From Enterobacter sp. EA-1 (lineage in GTDB: Bacteria > Pseudomonadota > Gammaproteobacteria > Enterobacterales > Enterobacteriaceae), in assembly GCA_002886105.1 (NCBI GenBank), contig CP025776.1, positions 4,402,001 to 4,466,000 on the forward strand: 64,000 nucleotides of DNA, written 5' to 3'. The position numbers and the translations under genes are program-made. The notes below the pieces were generated by a model. The model was not told where the DNA came from, made no database searches, and saw only the letters and a list, made by a program, of their open reading frames with translations. Below are positions 8,248-18,293 of this stretch, one piece after another. Position 1 is the stretch's first letter; the number at the start of each line of letters is the position of its first letter.

Positions 8248-9025
8248 ATGACGTCACGTACCGCAACGAACGCTGAAAATGTTATCTGGCGAGGGAGCCT
8301 CAACAATGAGCGCGATTCGCTGGCTAATGCCGTACGGGAAACTCTCGCCAGCCATCGCGAATATCTGCTTGATTTTATTCGTCTCGATGAACCAGCACCT
8401 TACGGTATGACGCTGGCGGAATGGTCGCAAGGAAGCGCGTTACAGACGCTTATGGCGACCTATTCCGATCATATTTATCGCAACCAGTTAACGCAGCCGC
8501 GGGAAAACAAACCGTTGCTCGCTGTGGGCACAGTGGTATCTCGGGCTGATGGTACCGCCGTTGCTACTGGCGCTGTTGACGCAGAAAAGCGCAATCGACA
8601 TTGCACCGGAACATTTCCACGTCGAGTTCCACGAAACCGGCCGCGTGCTTCTGGATTGATGTTCAGCCCGATCGCATATTAACGTCGTGCAACGATGCCC
8701 AACGAATTTCAGCGCTGACCACACACGCCATGCTCCCCGGTTGTACAGGCGCTGGAAGCCACCAGAGAGATCAACGGTAAGCTTATCTGGAGCAATACGG
8801 GCTATCTGATTAACTGGTGCACGGGGATATGATCCCACTGCTTGGCGAAGCGCGCGTCGCAGCGCTGCGCCAGACCTGCTCTTTGAAAAGCAACTTGCCG
8901 ATGGCAGCGACAATCCGCTGTGGCGCACCGTTGTGCTGCGGGACGGTGTGCTGGTGCGCCGTACCTGCTGCCAGCGCTATCGTCTGCCGGATGTCCAGCA
9001 GTGCGGGGACTGTACGCTAACATAA
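8248..9025 (+). CDS. fhuF: FhuF, ferric hydroxamate siderophore iron reductase
   Basis: FhuF reduces iron in hydroxamate siderophores such as ferrioxamine B in the cytoplasm. The segments ENVIWRGSLN, HREYLLDFIRLDEPAP, YSDHIYRNQ and LIWSNTGYLINW match E. coli FhuF. The C-terminal CC-x10-C-x2-C ligand set of its unusual 2Fe-2S cluster is present (CCQRYRLPDVQQCGDC). Breaks occur near 8510, 8650, 8740, 8820 and 8890. It works with the FoxA-like receptor found at 54.8 kb in the same window. Confidence 0.93.
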
Positions 9026-9054
9026 GCAAAGGGGCGGTTATTCCGCCCCTTTGC
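9026..9054. terminator. Bidirectional terminator between fhuF and the PTS gene
   Basis: GCAAAGGGGCGG and CCGCCCCTTTGC form a perfect 12-bp stem with loop TTATT. A-rich and T-rich arms allow termination in both directions between the convergent genes. Confidence 0.85.
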
Positions 9055-9068
9055 TTTCCTTTACGCGT

Positions 9069-10411
9069 TTACGCAACCTGTTTATCGTTTTCTGCGCGCT
9101 GTGCTTCTTCTGCTTCCTGTTCCAGCAACTGTTTTTCGTACACTTTAAAGAACGGATAGTAGATAACCGCAGACACACAAGCGAGTAAGACCACCAGAAT
9201 GGCTGCCCGGAAATCCCAACCCAGCGCCCACGCGCCGCCAATAGGTGCAGGAGCGGTCCATGGCACAACGGAAATCACTCTGCCAATAAGATCCAGTTTC
9301 ATCGCCGCCCGGTGCAATGATGGCGTTGATCGTCGGGGCCAGCAGGAAGGGAATAAAGAATACCGGATTCATTACGATGGGCGTGCCAAAAATGACCGGT
9401 TCATTGATGTTGAAAATACTCGGCACGACGCTTAAACGCCCGATGGAACGTAAATGTACCGAGCGGCTTCGCAGGTAGCAAAACACCAGCCCCATCGTCG
9501 CCCCGGAGCCACCAATCACGATAAAGAAGGTCCAGAACGCTTCCATAAAGATATGCGGCAACGGCGCGCCCTGCGCCAGCGCGGTCTGGTTCAGCCCAAG
9601 GTTCGTTAACCAGAACATTTGCAGCATACCGGAAACGATCGCGGCGCCATGAATGCCAGCGAACCACAGTAAATGACCAATGATCACCGCCAGCAGAATG
9701 GCCGGTAATGAATCCGCTGCCGCCACCAGTGGGTTTAAACAGCGCCATAATGGCTTGCGGGATCAGCATATTGAACTGCGTCTGGATCAGCAGACTCAAT
9801 GGATAAAGCGTCAGCACGACCACCAACACAGGAATGAGCAAATCAAACGAGTTTTTGATCATCGGCGGCACCTGATCGGGCAGGCGAATACCAATGTTAT
9901 GCGCTTTCAGAAAACGCATCATTTCCACACAATAAATCGCCACCGGGATCGCGGTGAAAATACCGGTGCCGCCAAGGCTATCTACCGGCAACGTGCCGTT
10001 GGTTTTAGGCGCAGCCACCAGTAAGAAGGCCATCAGCGATAGCATGGCGCACATAAACGGATCCAACTGATGCGACTTCACATAATGCTTACCGAGATTG
10101 TAAGCAATAGCCGCACAGATATAGATAGACATAATGCCCATCGTCATATCGAACGGCGTGAGGATCCGCCCCTTCATACTGCTTCGCCAGATCGAGCCAA
10201 CCGCGGGCAAAACCCCGGTGGTGTCCGGCGAAAATGGCGGATAAGCAAAGACCAGCAGGAACGACCCCACAATCATAAACGGCATTGCGGAAATAAAACC
10301 GTCACGGATGGCCATAACATGACGTTGGGAAGAGATTCGCCCGGCAATCGGGCTGACGTAGTTTTCTATAAACCGGAAAATGAGGTTAAACGCAGCATGG
10401 TTGGCAGACAT
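9069..10411 (-). CDS. PTS IIC sugar permease, lactose/cellobiose family
   Basis: The product begins MSANHAAFNLIFRFIENYVSPIAGRI and continues MAIRDGFISAMPFMIVGSFLLVFAYPP. It has many membrane helices and a family-typical segment GSGATMGLVFCYL...IFNINEPVIFGTPIVMNP, which is the sugar-binding IIC motif. About 447 residues fits the CelB/ChbC class, which imports beta-glucosides or chitobiose with phosphorylation by IIB and IIA. Breaks are near 10180, 9730 and 9320. No IIA, IIB or glycosidase gene lies beside it, so it is an orphan permease. LacI-type operators lie upstream. Confidence 0.85.
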
Positions 10412-10489
10412 AGCAGATCTCCTGTCAGACTAACAAAGTAAGCGCACCAGCGAATATTCTGCCGCGTCGCGATCCATTTTTTCTCTGTG

Positions 10490-10503
10490 AAACCACGTGG
10501 TTT
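10490..10503. promoter_or_regulatory. LacI-type operator before the PTS IIC gene
   Basis: AAACCACGTGGTTT is a perfect 14-bp palindrome with a central CG, the usual form of LacI/GalR-family operators. It lies 79 bases upstream of the PTS IIC start. No LacI-type gene is in the window, so the regulator must be elsewhere. Confidence 0.6.
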
Positions 10504-10615
10504 TTGGAACCAGCATTACAACGAAACAGGATACGTTCATAGACGGCTCTTTATTTAATTTTCTGGGCAGAGGGAAGTGACAAAATGAGTATTAACCCGG
10601 GTTGGTGACACTGCA

Positions 10616-10635
10616 ACCGGTTACTGTAACCGGTT
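10616..10635. promoter_or_regulatory. Paired AACCGGTT half-palindromes
   Basis: Two perfect AACCGGTT octamers (10616-10623 and 10628-10635) are separated by four bases, so their centres are 12 bp apart. They resemble AscG- or GntR-type LacI-family operator cores. They may act on the YbaK-like gene at 10751 or on the PTS gene. Confidence 0.45.
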
Positions 10636-10750
10636 TCCGCGATTGTGAAGGCGATCGATAATCTGGTTGTAAGGCGTTTGTTAAGCAGGGATATTTACAG
10701 CAATAACATGCTTGTGACAGATTAATAGCGGTCTTACGCAGGAGAACATC

Positions 10751-11209
10751 ATGAGTTTGCAGTCTGTGCGGCAATTTTTGCCGACAATGCCCCCGACATC
10801 GATATCATCGAACTGAGCCAAAGCACGGCAACCGTGGCGCTGGCCGCTGCGGCACATCATGTAGAGCCGGGGGCAAATCGCCAAGACACTGTCGTTAAAA
10901 GTAAAAATGAAGTCATTCTGGTGGTCGCCAAAGGCAACGCGCGCCCGGATAATAAAAAACTAAAAGTACCTTCGGAGCTGAAAGCGCGGATGTTAAGCAG
11001 TGATGAAGTGGTCACGATTACCGGCCATCCCATTGGCGGCGTCTGCCCATTCGGCCTCGGAAAACCCCGTGGCGATATATTGTGATGTGTCGTTAAAACA
11101 GTATCCGGAAGTTCTGCCGGCTGCCGGAGCAATCCATAGCGCCGTACGTATCTCGCCTGAAAGAATGGCGGAACTCACCCGCGCAAAATGGATAGATGTG
11201 TGCCTGTAG
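10751..11209 (+). CDS. YbaK/EbsC-type aminoacyl-tRNA editing protein
   Basis: A 152-residue protein starting MSLQSVRQFF and containing STATVALAAAAHHVEPG, KNEVILVVAKG, SSDEVVTITGHPIGGVCPFGL and LPAAGAIHSAVRISPERMAEL. This is the YbaK/ProRS-INS fold that hydrolyses mischarged aminoacyl-tRNA. The glycine-rich GHPIGGVCPFG loop is the family signature. The start has a good GGAG site. Frames shift near 10780, 10877, 10970 and 11065, but the full length is exact. The specific tRNA substrate cannot be read from the sequence. Confidence 0.88.
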
Positions 11210-11261
11210 TCTCGTTGCACCAGCGCCAGTTTGATGCCCTCGGCGCACCGGAAGCAAAAGG

Positions 11262-11924
11262 CTAATTGGGATACTGGCCATATGCGTGCGGCATCCATGT
11301 CAGAATATCCGCCGCATTAAGCAAACTAACATCAGACGTTACACCCAGCTTTGTCATCGCGTTGAATTTGTGCGCGCGTATGGTTTTAACATTGCGATCC
11401 AGCTGTGAAGCGATTTCAGCCATGGAGAGACCGCGCGTCATACAGTTCAATATTGCCCGCTCTGTCGGGCTGAGCGTACGGCACTGGCTCACATACCAGT
11501 GATTCAGAATATTGTCATTGATATGCCGGGTTTCACCGAAGAGCGTGACCAGTTGCTCCAATAAGAGCGGCAACGAAGCCGATTTACTCAAAATGCCATG
11601 CAACCGCAAAGATGAAAAAGTCCGACCAGTTGCGCTTCGCGATCGTCCTCGACCGAGGACAATACGCTGGACGCCGGGATGAGAGTATGAAAGCAAATGC
11701 AGCCCCATTAAACACTCACGCCGTTCTTCCCGCAGTCCAAAAGAGAATAAATGACAGAAAAAACGACGTCTGTTTGAGTGCCTGACGGAACGCGGCAAAA
11801 TTTTTAAAAAAATGAAAAGAGTATTGACAATATGCCGGATCGCTAAATAAGTTCTGCAATCCGACCTCACTCATTATGCATTTTTCGATAATGGCTACGT
11901 TTCTTTTGTGCAATTATTTCCCAT
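11262..11924 (-). CDS. bglJ: BglJ, LuxR/FixJ-type transcription regulator
   Basis: BglJ forms heterodimers with RcsB and relieves H-NS silencing, for example at bgl in E. coli. The start region KRNVAIIEKCIMSEVGLQ and the C-terminal LuxR helix-turn-helix (RTLSPTERAILNCMTRGLSMAEIASQL...VKTIRAHKFNAMTKLGV) match BglJ. Frames break near 11730 and 11620. I take the ATG at 11922-11924, which needs one indel to give a start like that of E. coli; TTG 11913 is the alternative. It overlaps the end of yjjQ, as in the yjjQ-bglJ operon of E. coli. Confidence 0.88.
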
Positions 11925-12606
11925 TCTTTCCGCTCTCCGAATGCCGTTCCTAAATTGAGCTCTTTCATTCCCCGTGAACTATTTATCCATGTGTACAGGT
12001 CCGCATTACTGCGCAACAACAATCGCCGCATTGCGCTATTTTTTTGCGCACTGATAGTTTTATTACTCTTTTTTAGCAGTGTTGCGATTTGATTTATTCC
12101 CCACCCTTTACCTAACAGACGTAATACTTTCCGTTCGGAAAACGTGAGCGCATCACCCATCGCGCTATTCTCTTCAGGGAAGTCTTCTGAAGGCATCAAA
12201 AGCGTCTGGCTGATTTTTCCCGTTTTCTCATGACTCGTATGAATAGTCGTGACAATTTCCGCAATCGACTCCTCATCAGAAAGCAATGTTGTGTAAGGAC
12301 GTAACAGAAGCTGTTCCGCAACCGGATAGAGGCTACCGGAGACAAAGAAAATCCAGTGCGCATTATCGCATTGCGAGAGCAGTGAATAGTATTGCTGGCA
12401 ATTTCTGCGCGCATACCGCTGTTCACCTGTTAAGTCGACAATAACAATACTGGCGCACTGTATTTTTTGCAGCGCTATCGCCTCTATGGATGAATAATAG
12501 GTCAATTCGTATTCGGTAAAATGCCGGGCGAGTATGCCTCTATCCCGGCGCTGAATACGGGCATTCGACTAATAATAACCCCATGTTTACCACTTAGTGA
12601 TAGCAT
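11867..12606 (-). CDS. yjjQ: YjjQ, LuxR-type transcription regulator
   Basis: The C-terminal segment TFSERKVLRLLGKGWGINQIATLLKKSNKTISAQKNSAMRRLL is the LuxR-type DNA-binding domain of YjjQ. The receiver-like N-terminus (IVIVDLTGEQ) lacks a clear phosphorylation aspartate set, as in E. coli. In E. coli, YjjQ represses flagellar and capsule genes. The start MLSLSGKHGVIISRMPVFSAG (ATG 12604-12606) joins the main frame by one indel near 12535. It is the first gene of the yjjQ-bglJ operon and lies beside an A+T-rich region. Confidence 0.88.
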
Positions 12607-13135
12607 AAAACCTCCGCTTCCATTCGCGAGCTCTATCAATTCTCGTTATTAATATTTAACTGATGAAATTAATGCGAAATAACCCCACATCTCGTCAGAA
12701 TGACGCGGCGAAAAATTAGTGAAATGCATGATTAGCGATTAAATATAACGTTGTAAAATTATAGTATTGCCCACTCCTGTGTCAACATAACACAACGACC
12801 TTTCAAACACTCCGGATATTATTAAAAAATAAAATAAAATTAAACCAATCAATACATGGATAATTAAGATAAAACCCATAAATTTAATAAATAATTAAGA
12901 TTAATTTCTGTCTAACCTGCTCATTAATCGTGTTTTTCCACAATGAGGACATTAATACACCAGCAGACCTGAACTGGTCTTAACACAACAGGAATGCATC
13001 ATAAAACGCCTTCATCGTGATTTAATGCACAGTTCTTGATCTACTTTAGCGCCATCCTGCCCATATTCTGTGCTAAAATAGACTTTTCGCTCCCCTTCTT
13101 GTGAGCGTCGTTGCAAACAGTACCAGTGGGTAACC
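12607..13135. other. A+T-rich divergent control region, yjjQ/yjjP
   Basis: No gene is seen. Bases 12650-12960 are very rich in A+T, with runs such as TTAAAAAATAAAATAAAATTAAAC. In E. coli the yjjQ-bglJ operon is silenced by H-NS, and this tract would suit H-NS binding. Confidence 0.5.
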
Positions 13136-13898
13136 ATGCAAACAGACCAGTCATCGCAGCGGGCAATAACGCGCCTGTGTATTCAGTGCGGCCTTTTTTT
13201 GTTACAGCACGGCGCAGAGAGCGCGCTGGTGGAAGAGTTGTCAACGCGTCTGGGACTGGCGCTGGGCATGGACAGCGTAGAGAGCTTAATTTCATCCAAT
13301 GCCATCGTTCTGACGACCATCAAAGATGGGCAATGCCTGACCTCCACGCGTAAGAACAGCGATCGCGGAATCAATATGCACGTCGTGACAGAGGTGCAAC
13401 ACATCGTGATCCTGACGGAACACAAACTGCTGGATTTCAAAGGTGTTGAAAAGCGCTTTTCCCGTAAAGCCGTTGCGTTACCCACGCTGGCTGGTCACCC
13501 TGATGGTGGGCCTTTCCTGTGCCTGCTTCTGCAAGCTCAACAATGGCGGCTGGGACGGTGCATTTATTACCTTTTGCGCCAGCAGCGTTGCGATGTATGT
13601 ACGACTGGTGCTGGCGAGTCGGCATGCACCCACAAATTAACTTCTGTGTTACCGCGTTTGTCGCAACGACAGTTTCTGGCTTGATGCTCACACTGCCGGA
13701 CTTTCTCCACTCCTCAACGGTAGCCATGGCCGCCAGTGTTTTGTTACTGGTGCCGTGGATTCCCGCTATCAATTCCGTCGCCGATATGTTTAAAGGCCAT
13801 ATCAATACCGGGCTGGCGCGTTGGGCCATCGCCAGCTTATTAACGCTTGCGACCTGCATTGGCGTGGTAATGGCGATGACGTTATGGGGGCTGCGCGG

Positions 13899-13908
<10 letters not shown>
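13136..13908 (+). CDS. yjjP: YjjP, ThrE-type exporter subunit (large)
   Basis: YjjP and YjjB together form an inner-membrane exporter linked to succinate export in E. coli. The product begins [32 protein letters not shown] and ends [31 protein letters not shown]. It combines a soluble N-terminal ThrE domain with five membrane helices in the C-terminal half. Frame shifts occur near 13460, 13640 and 13760. The stop overlaps the yjjB start by 10 bases, showing coupling. Confidence 0.92.
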
Positions 13909-14373
<465 letters not shown>

Positions 14374-14436
14374 GATTTGTTTTCTACCGCTGCCGTGGTG
14401 ATAATCGCCAAACACATGATGGTCAGTAAGGAGTGG

Positions 14437-15080
14437 ATGTGGCATACCACGGCAGCAGTTTTCCCCACGTTTTGACGAGTCCAATCTGAAAGATAAAATC
14501 TTTATCAGCGCCATCGCCCTGTTTGCGGAATATGGTTTGAATGGCGCACGTATGGAACAGATTGCCGAACGGGCGGGCACCACAAAACGGATGGTGGTGT
14601 ATCACTTCAAAACCAAAGAAAACCTCTACTTGCAGATCATTGAGTACGTTTACACCATGATCCGCCACAGTGAAAGACAGCTCAATCTGGCCGACATTCC
14701 CCCCGGTAGAAGCCATGGTGCAGTTGGTGGAAAGCACCTTTGATTACCATGCCGATCATCCTGACTTTATCCGTATTATCTGCATGGAAAACATGCAGCG
14801 CGGGCGTTTTATTCAGCAATCGGCGCTGTTGCGGGATGTCAACCGCAGCGCCCTGACATTGCTGGAGGATATCCTCCATCGCGGTCAGCAAAAGCAGCTG
14901 TTCAGTAAACAGGTCAACGCCCGCGATGTTCACCGTCTGATGAGCAGCTTCAGCTTTCATTACGTGGCAAACAGCTACTCTTTTCCAATGCTGTTTGAAG
15001 AGAACGAAGATCCTGCAGCGCAGCGTCAGTACTACCGGGACATGGCGGTGCAGGTTGTGCTGCGTTATACCTGCCCATAA
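14437..15080 (+). CDS. TetR-family transcription regulator
   Basis: The N-terminal helix-turn-helix is clear: IFISAIALFAEYGLNGARMEQIAERAG, then TTKRMVVYHFKTKENLY. The C-terminal ligand domain ends VQVVLRYTCP; the total is about 213 residues. The start is uncertain because ATG 14437 is close to AAGGAG and a frame change lies near 14475; GTG 14439 is possible. It is 64 bases after yjjB and 44 before ohrR, on the same strand. I do not recognise a specific orthologue or its ligand. Confidence 0.8.
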
Positions 15081-15097
15081 AAAAATAACTTGCAATT

Positions 15098-15113
15098 AAA
15101 TCGCGTGCTATAT
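15098..15113. promoter_or_regulatory. Putative OhrR operator before ohrR
   Basis: AAATCGCGTGCTATAT is an imperfect copy (12 of 16) of the perfect palindrome at 15606-15621 that precedes ohr. It ends 11 bases before the ohrR ATG, so OhrR would control its own gene. The overlapping GCAATTAAATCGC is also near-palindromic. Confidence 0.5.
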
Positions 15114-15124
15114 AAATTCATATC

Positions 15125-15575
15125 ATGAAGACGAAATCGACACCGAACGCGCAACTCGCGTTAGATAACCAGTTTTGTTTTGCGCTTTACTCCAACAAAC
15201 TGGCTCTGAATAAGCTTTACCGGCAACTACTGGCGCCGATGAACCTGACTTATCCGCAATATCTGGTCATGCTGGTGTTGTGGGAGAAAGACGATGTGAC
15301 CGTGTCGGACATTGGCGAGCGCCTGTTTCTTGATTCCGCCACGCTAACACCGCTGTTAAAGCGCCTCGAAAGCGCCGGGCTGATTTCACGTCAGCGTTCG
15401 CGCCGGGGATGAGCGTCAGGTGGTGATCACATTAAGCGAAAGCGGGCGGGCGCTACAGCAACAGGCCGCTTCTATTCCGGAATCGATCAGTTGTGCGATG
15501 GCGTGTGACAACGCAACCCTGCGCGACATTAAGCAGCAACTGGAACAGCTTCGTCAGCGATTTCATCGGGCTTAA
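15125..15575 (+). CDS. ohrR: OhrR, MarR-family organic peroxide sensor
   Basis: OhrR represses ohr until a conserved N-terminal cysteine is oxidised by organic hydroperoxide. That cysteine is visible in [23 protein letters not shown] (about residue 18), followed by [13 protein letters not shown] and the winged helix [24 protein letters not shown]. One extra G in CGCCGGGGATGAGCG (about 15408) splits the frame; the joined protein has 149 residues. It lies directly upstream of ohr on the same strand, the usual arrangement. Confidence 0.9.
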
Positions 15576-15576
15576 G

Positions 15577-15595
15577 CGCCCTTACGGGCGTTTTT
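15577..15595 (+). terminator. Terminator of ohrR
   Basis: CGCCC, loop TTAC, GGGCG and TTTTT directly follow the stop codon: a short rho-independent terminator that separates ohrR from ohr. Confidence 0.8.
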
Positions 15596-15605
15596 GCCAG
15601 CAAAC

Positions 15606-15621
15606 AAATAGCACGCTATTT
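15606..15621. promoter_or_regulatory. Putative OhrR operator before ohr
   Basis: AAATAGCACGCTATTT is a perfect 16-bp palindrome (two-base centre) 34 bases upstream of the ohr ATG. It shares 12 of 16 bases with the site before ohrR. Confidence 0.6.
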
Positions 15622-15655
15622 TATAGCAAACACTCAAGATAATAAGGAACCTGTC

Positions 15656-16084
15656 ATGTCTTTTAGAAAAGTCGTTTATACCGCCAAAGCCAAAGCCACC
15701 GGAGGCCGTGATGGCCGCGCAATCTCCTCTGACGGCGTACTGGACGTTAAGCTGGGCGTACCAAAAGAGATGGGCGGCGCGGGCGGTGAAGTGACCAACC
15801 CGGAACAGCTGTTTGCGGCGGGTTACTCCGCCTGCTTCCTCGGCGCCATGAAATTTGTTGCCGGTCGCGACAAAATCGCCATGCCTAAAGAAGCCTTTAT
15901 TGAAGGCGAAGTGGGTATCGGTCCGTTGCCAACCGGTTTTGGTATCGAAGCCAAACTGAACATTCACCTGCCGGGGATGGACGCGGCAGAAGCGAAAAAA
16001 CTGGTCGACGCGGCGCACATCGTCTGCCCGTACTCTAACGCGACCCGCGGTAACATTGATGTGACCCTGAACATTATCGCGTAA
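15656..16084 (+). CDS. ohr: Ohr, organic hydroperoxide reductase
   Basis: Ohr reduces organic hydroperoxides using two active-site cysteines, supported by lipoyl proteins. Both are visible: in AGYSACFLGAMKFVA (about residue 60) and in HIVCPYSNATRGN (about residue 125). The gene is unbroken: 142 residues, MSFRKVVYTAKAKATGGRDG to VTLNIIA. It has a good AAGGA site, its own terminator, and an operator-like palindrome upstream. It belongs to the OsmC/Ohr family; the internal EQLFAAGY motif supports Ohr rather than OsmC. Confidence 0.96.
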   Translation: MSFRKVVYTAKAKATGGRDGRAISSDGVLDVKLGVPKEMGGAGGEVTNPEQLFAAGYSACFLGAMKFVAGRDKIAMPKEAFIEGEVGIGPLPTGFGIEAKLNIHLPGMDAAEAKKLVDAAHIVCPYSNATRGNIDVTLNIIA

Positions 16085-16094
16085 TCTCTCCAGA

Positions 16095-16116
16095 GCCGGG
16101 GCAACCCGGCTTTTTT
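16095..16116 (+). terminator. Terminator of ohr
   Basis: GCCGGG, loop GCAA, CCCGGC and TTTTTT begin 11 bases past the ohr stop: a strong rho-independent terminator. Confidence 0.9.
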
Positions 16117-16218
16117 CCTGCTGTACTGTCCTTTCCGTTCCTGTGTTACTATGTGTCATTATCTCTGCGTGGAAAACGCAGTGCACCGTATCCGTTGTAT
16201 CCAGTTTGAGAACGCGTT

Positions 16219-16757
16219 ATGTCTTCCAGAATTCTGACGTCAAATGTCATCGGCATTGATGAGTTTATGCGCGATCATGCCAGCGTACTGGCCCGCACGG
16301 AAGGCGGCGCAATCGCCGTTTTGCCAATAACAGTCCCGCGTTTTACGCCATTACGCCGCAGCGACTCGAGCAGTTGCTGGCGCTGGAGGCGCAGCTTTCT
16401 CGCCCGGCCAGCGATATCGCACTGGATGCGCAGTTCTACGAAGAACCCAGCGCCGCGCCGGTAAACGTGCCAATGGGGAAATTCGCTATGTATGCCGGCT
16501 GGCAACCCGATGCCGATTTCCAGCGTCTGGCCGCGCTATGGGGCATCGCGCTGACGCAGCCGGTCACGCCGGAAGAACTGGCTTCTTTCGTCGCTTACTG
16601 GCAGGCAGAAGGCAAAGTCTTCCACCATGTACAATGGCAGCAAAACTGGCGCGCAGCCTGCAAATAGGGCGTGCCAGTCAGAATGGCGCAGCAAAGCGTG
16701 ATATCAACACGCTCTCAGAACCAGACAGTCAAATCCCACCGAGGCTTTAGAGGATAA
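16219..16757 (+). CDS. dnaT: DnaT, primosomal protein I
   Basis: DnaT acts with PriA, PriB and DnaC in replication restart. The segments [76 protein letters not shown] and [10 protein letters not shown] match E. coli DnaT. The 539-base span fits 179 residues. Frames shift near 16325, 16645 and at the 3' end, where an extra base in CCACCGAGG hides the normal stop TAA at 16755-16757. It ends two bases before dnaC. Confidence 0.94.
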
Positions 16758-16759
16758 CG

Positions 16760-17499
16760 ATGAAAACGTCGGCGAATTGATGAAACGTCTGCAAAAATGA
16801 TGCCCGCCAATACCGAACCTGCATTTTAAAACAGGCGAAGAGTTAATGGCCCTCGGCAGAAACAACAGGGCGAAATCCGTTCGGCGGCGCTGGAGCGTGA
16901 AAATCGCGCCATGAAAATGCAGCGCACCTTTAACCGTTCCGGCATTCGTCCGCTTCATCAGAACTGCTCATTCGACAACTACCGCATTGAAACCGAAGGT
17001 CAAATGCGCGCCCTGAGCCGGTGGCGCGACAATATGTCGAAGAGTTTGAGGCAATATCGCCAGCTTTATCTTTTCCGGCAAGCCCGGTACCGGTAAGAAT
17101 CACCTTGCGGCGGCCATCTGCAACGAGTTGTTATTACGTGGGAAATCGGTGCTGATCATCACCGTTGCGGACATTATGTCCGCCATGAAAGAGACATTCG
17201 GCAACCGCGAAAGCAGCGAAGAGCAGTTACTGAACGATTTAAGTTCGGTTGATCTGCTGGTGATCGACGAGATCGGTATGCAAACCGAGTCCCGCTACGA
17301 AAAAGTGATCATTAATCAGATTGTCGACCGCCGCTCATCATCCAAACGCCCAACCGGCATGCTGACCAACAGCAATCTTGATGAGATGAACAAGCTCTTA
17401 GGCGAACGCGTCATGGACAGGATGCGCCCGGGCAATAGCCTGTGGGTGATCTTCAACTGGGAGAGTTATCGTAGCCGCGTCACCGGCAAAGAGTATTGA
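16760..17499 (+). CDS. dnaC: DnaC, replicative helicase loader
   Basis: DnaC is an AAA+ ATPase that loads DnaB helicase. Visible are the N-terminal DnaB-binding part, RENRAMKMQRTFNRSGIRPLHQNCSF, Walker A SGKPGTGKNHLA near residue 105, Walker B LLVIDEIG near 170, and the arginine-rich end SYRSRVTGKEY. The span of 740 bases fits 245 residues with a few indels (near 16800, 16865, 17030 and 17060). It is coupled to dnaT with a two-base gap. Confidence 0.95.
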
Positions 17500-17576
17500 G
17501 AGTTTTCCTCTCCGTAGGCTTCCCGCGCCCGGGTGTATACTGGGCGCTTTCGTCATACATCAGGATCTGCCACGAC

Positions 17577-18070
17577 ATGAAATTCGCCAAACGCCTGCTT
17601 TGCACCGCTGTTATCAGCAGCACCCTGTTTACCGGTTTTGCCCATGCGGCGTCCTCGGCAGGACACGCTCTCCAGCGCCGCCGGCCAGCTCAGCCAGAAT
17701 AATTCTGCCTCGCAGCAAGGCGGTTTGTCGCTCTCCTCCCTGACCGGCCTGCTTAACGGCGGCAACCAGTCACTCAGCGCCGGAACCATGAACAACGCCG
17801 CAGGTATCATGACTGGTGCGCCAAAAACAAACTCTCCTCGCTCACCAACACCGAGAACGTGAAAAATCAGGTGCTGGATAAACTGGGCCTCGGGAACAAC
17901 GGAACAAAAGCAGGACACCAACTATCTGGAAGGGATTCAGGGGGATGCTGAACACCAAAAACGGTGAGCAACTGAATCTGAGCAACATTGGCAACACGCC
18001 GCTGGCGGAAAAGTGAAATCGAAAGCCTGCGATATCGTCCTGAAACAGGGGTGTCAACTTCCTCTCCTGA
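17577..18070 (+). CDS. yjjA: YjjA, secreted DUF2501 protein
   Basis: The signal peptide is MKFAKRLLCTAVISSTLFTGFAHA. The mature part is rich in S, G, N and Q. It ends in the family segment NIGNTPLAEKVKSKACDIVLKQGVNFLS, reached after removing an extra G in CAGGGGTGTC. This matches YjjA, a periplasmic protein of unknown function in DUF2501. Frames change near 17660, 17835, 17905, 17950, 18015 and 18050. It is a single gene with its own strong terminator. Confidence 0.88.
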
Positions 18071-18075
18071 TCCTT

Positions 18076-18105
18076 CGCCGCGTTGCTCCCAACGCGGCGT
18101 TTTTT
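18076..18105 (+). terminator. Terminator of yjjA
   Basis: CGCCGCGTTG, a four-base loop, CAACGCGGCG and TTTTTT follow the yjjA stop by five bases. The stem is 10 bp and perfect. Confidence 0.92.
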
Positions 18106-18293
18106 CTCCCTTCATCCAAATCTTTCGTTGCCAAAGCGATGGCGATCACCCTGACGCGTTTCTAAACCAATTCTGAATAAACCCGGAATAAAGTGACGCT
18201 ACAATTGCAGCTGTGTGACATGAATATTAAATTGTACGTCCTGTTACAAGATTAATAGCCAGCAACATGTCTGGCATTGATGAGGGATGACGG

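Larger units (their letters stand above)
10412..10750. other. Regulatory interval between the PTS IIC and YbaK-like genes
   Basis: No gene is seen. The interval carries three LacI/GalR-type palindromes, annotated separately, and the divergent promoters of the two flanking genes. CCCGGGTTGG and T-rich stretches occur, but no clear terminator. Confidence 0.5.
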
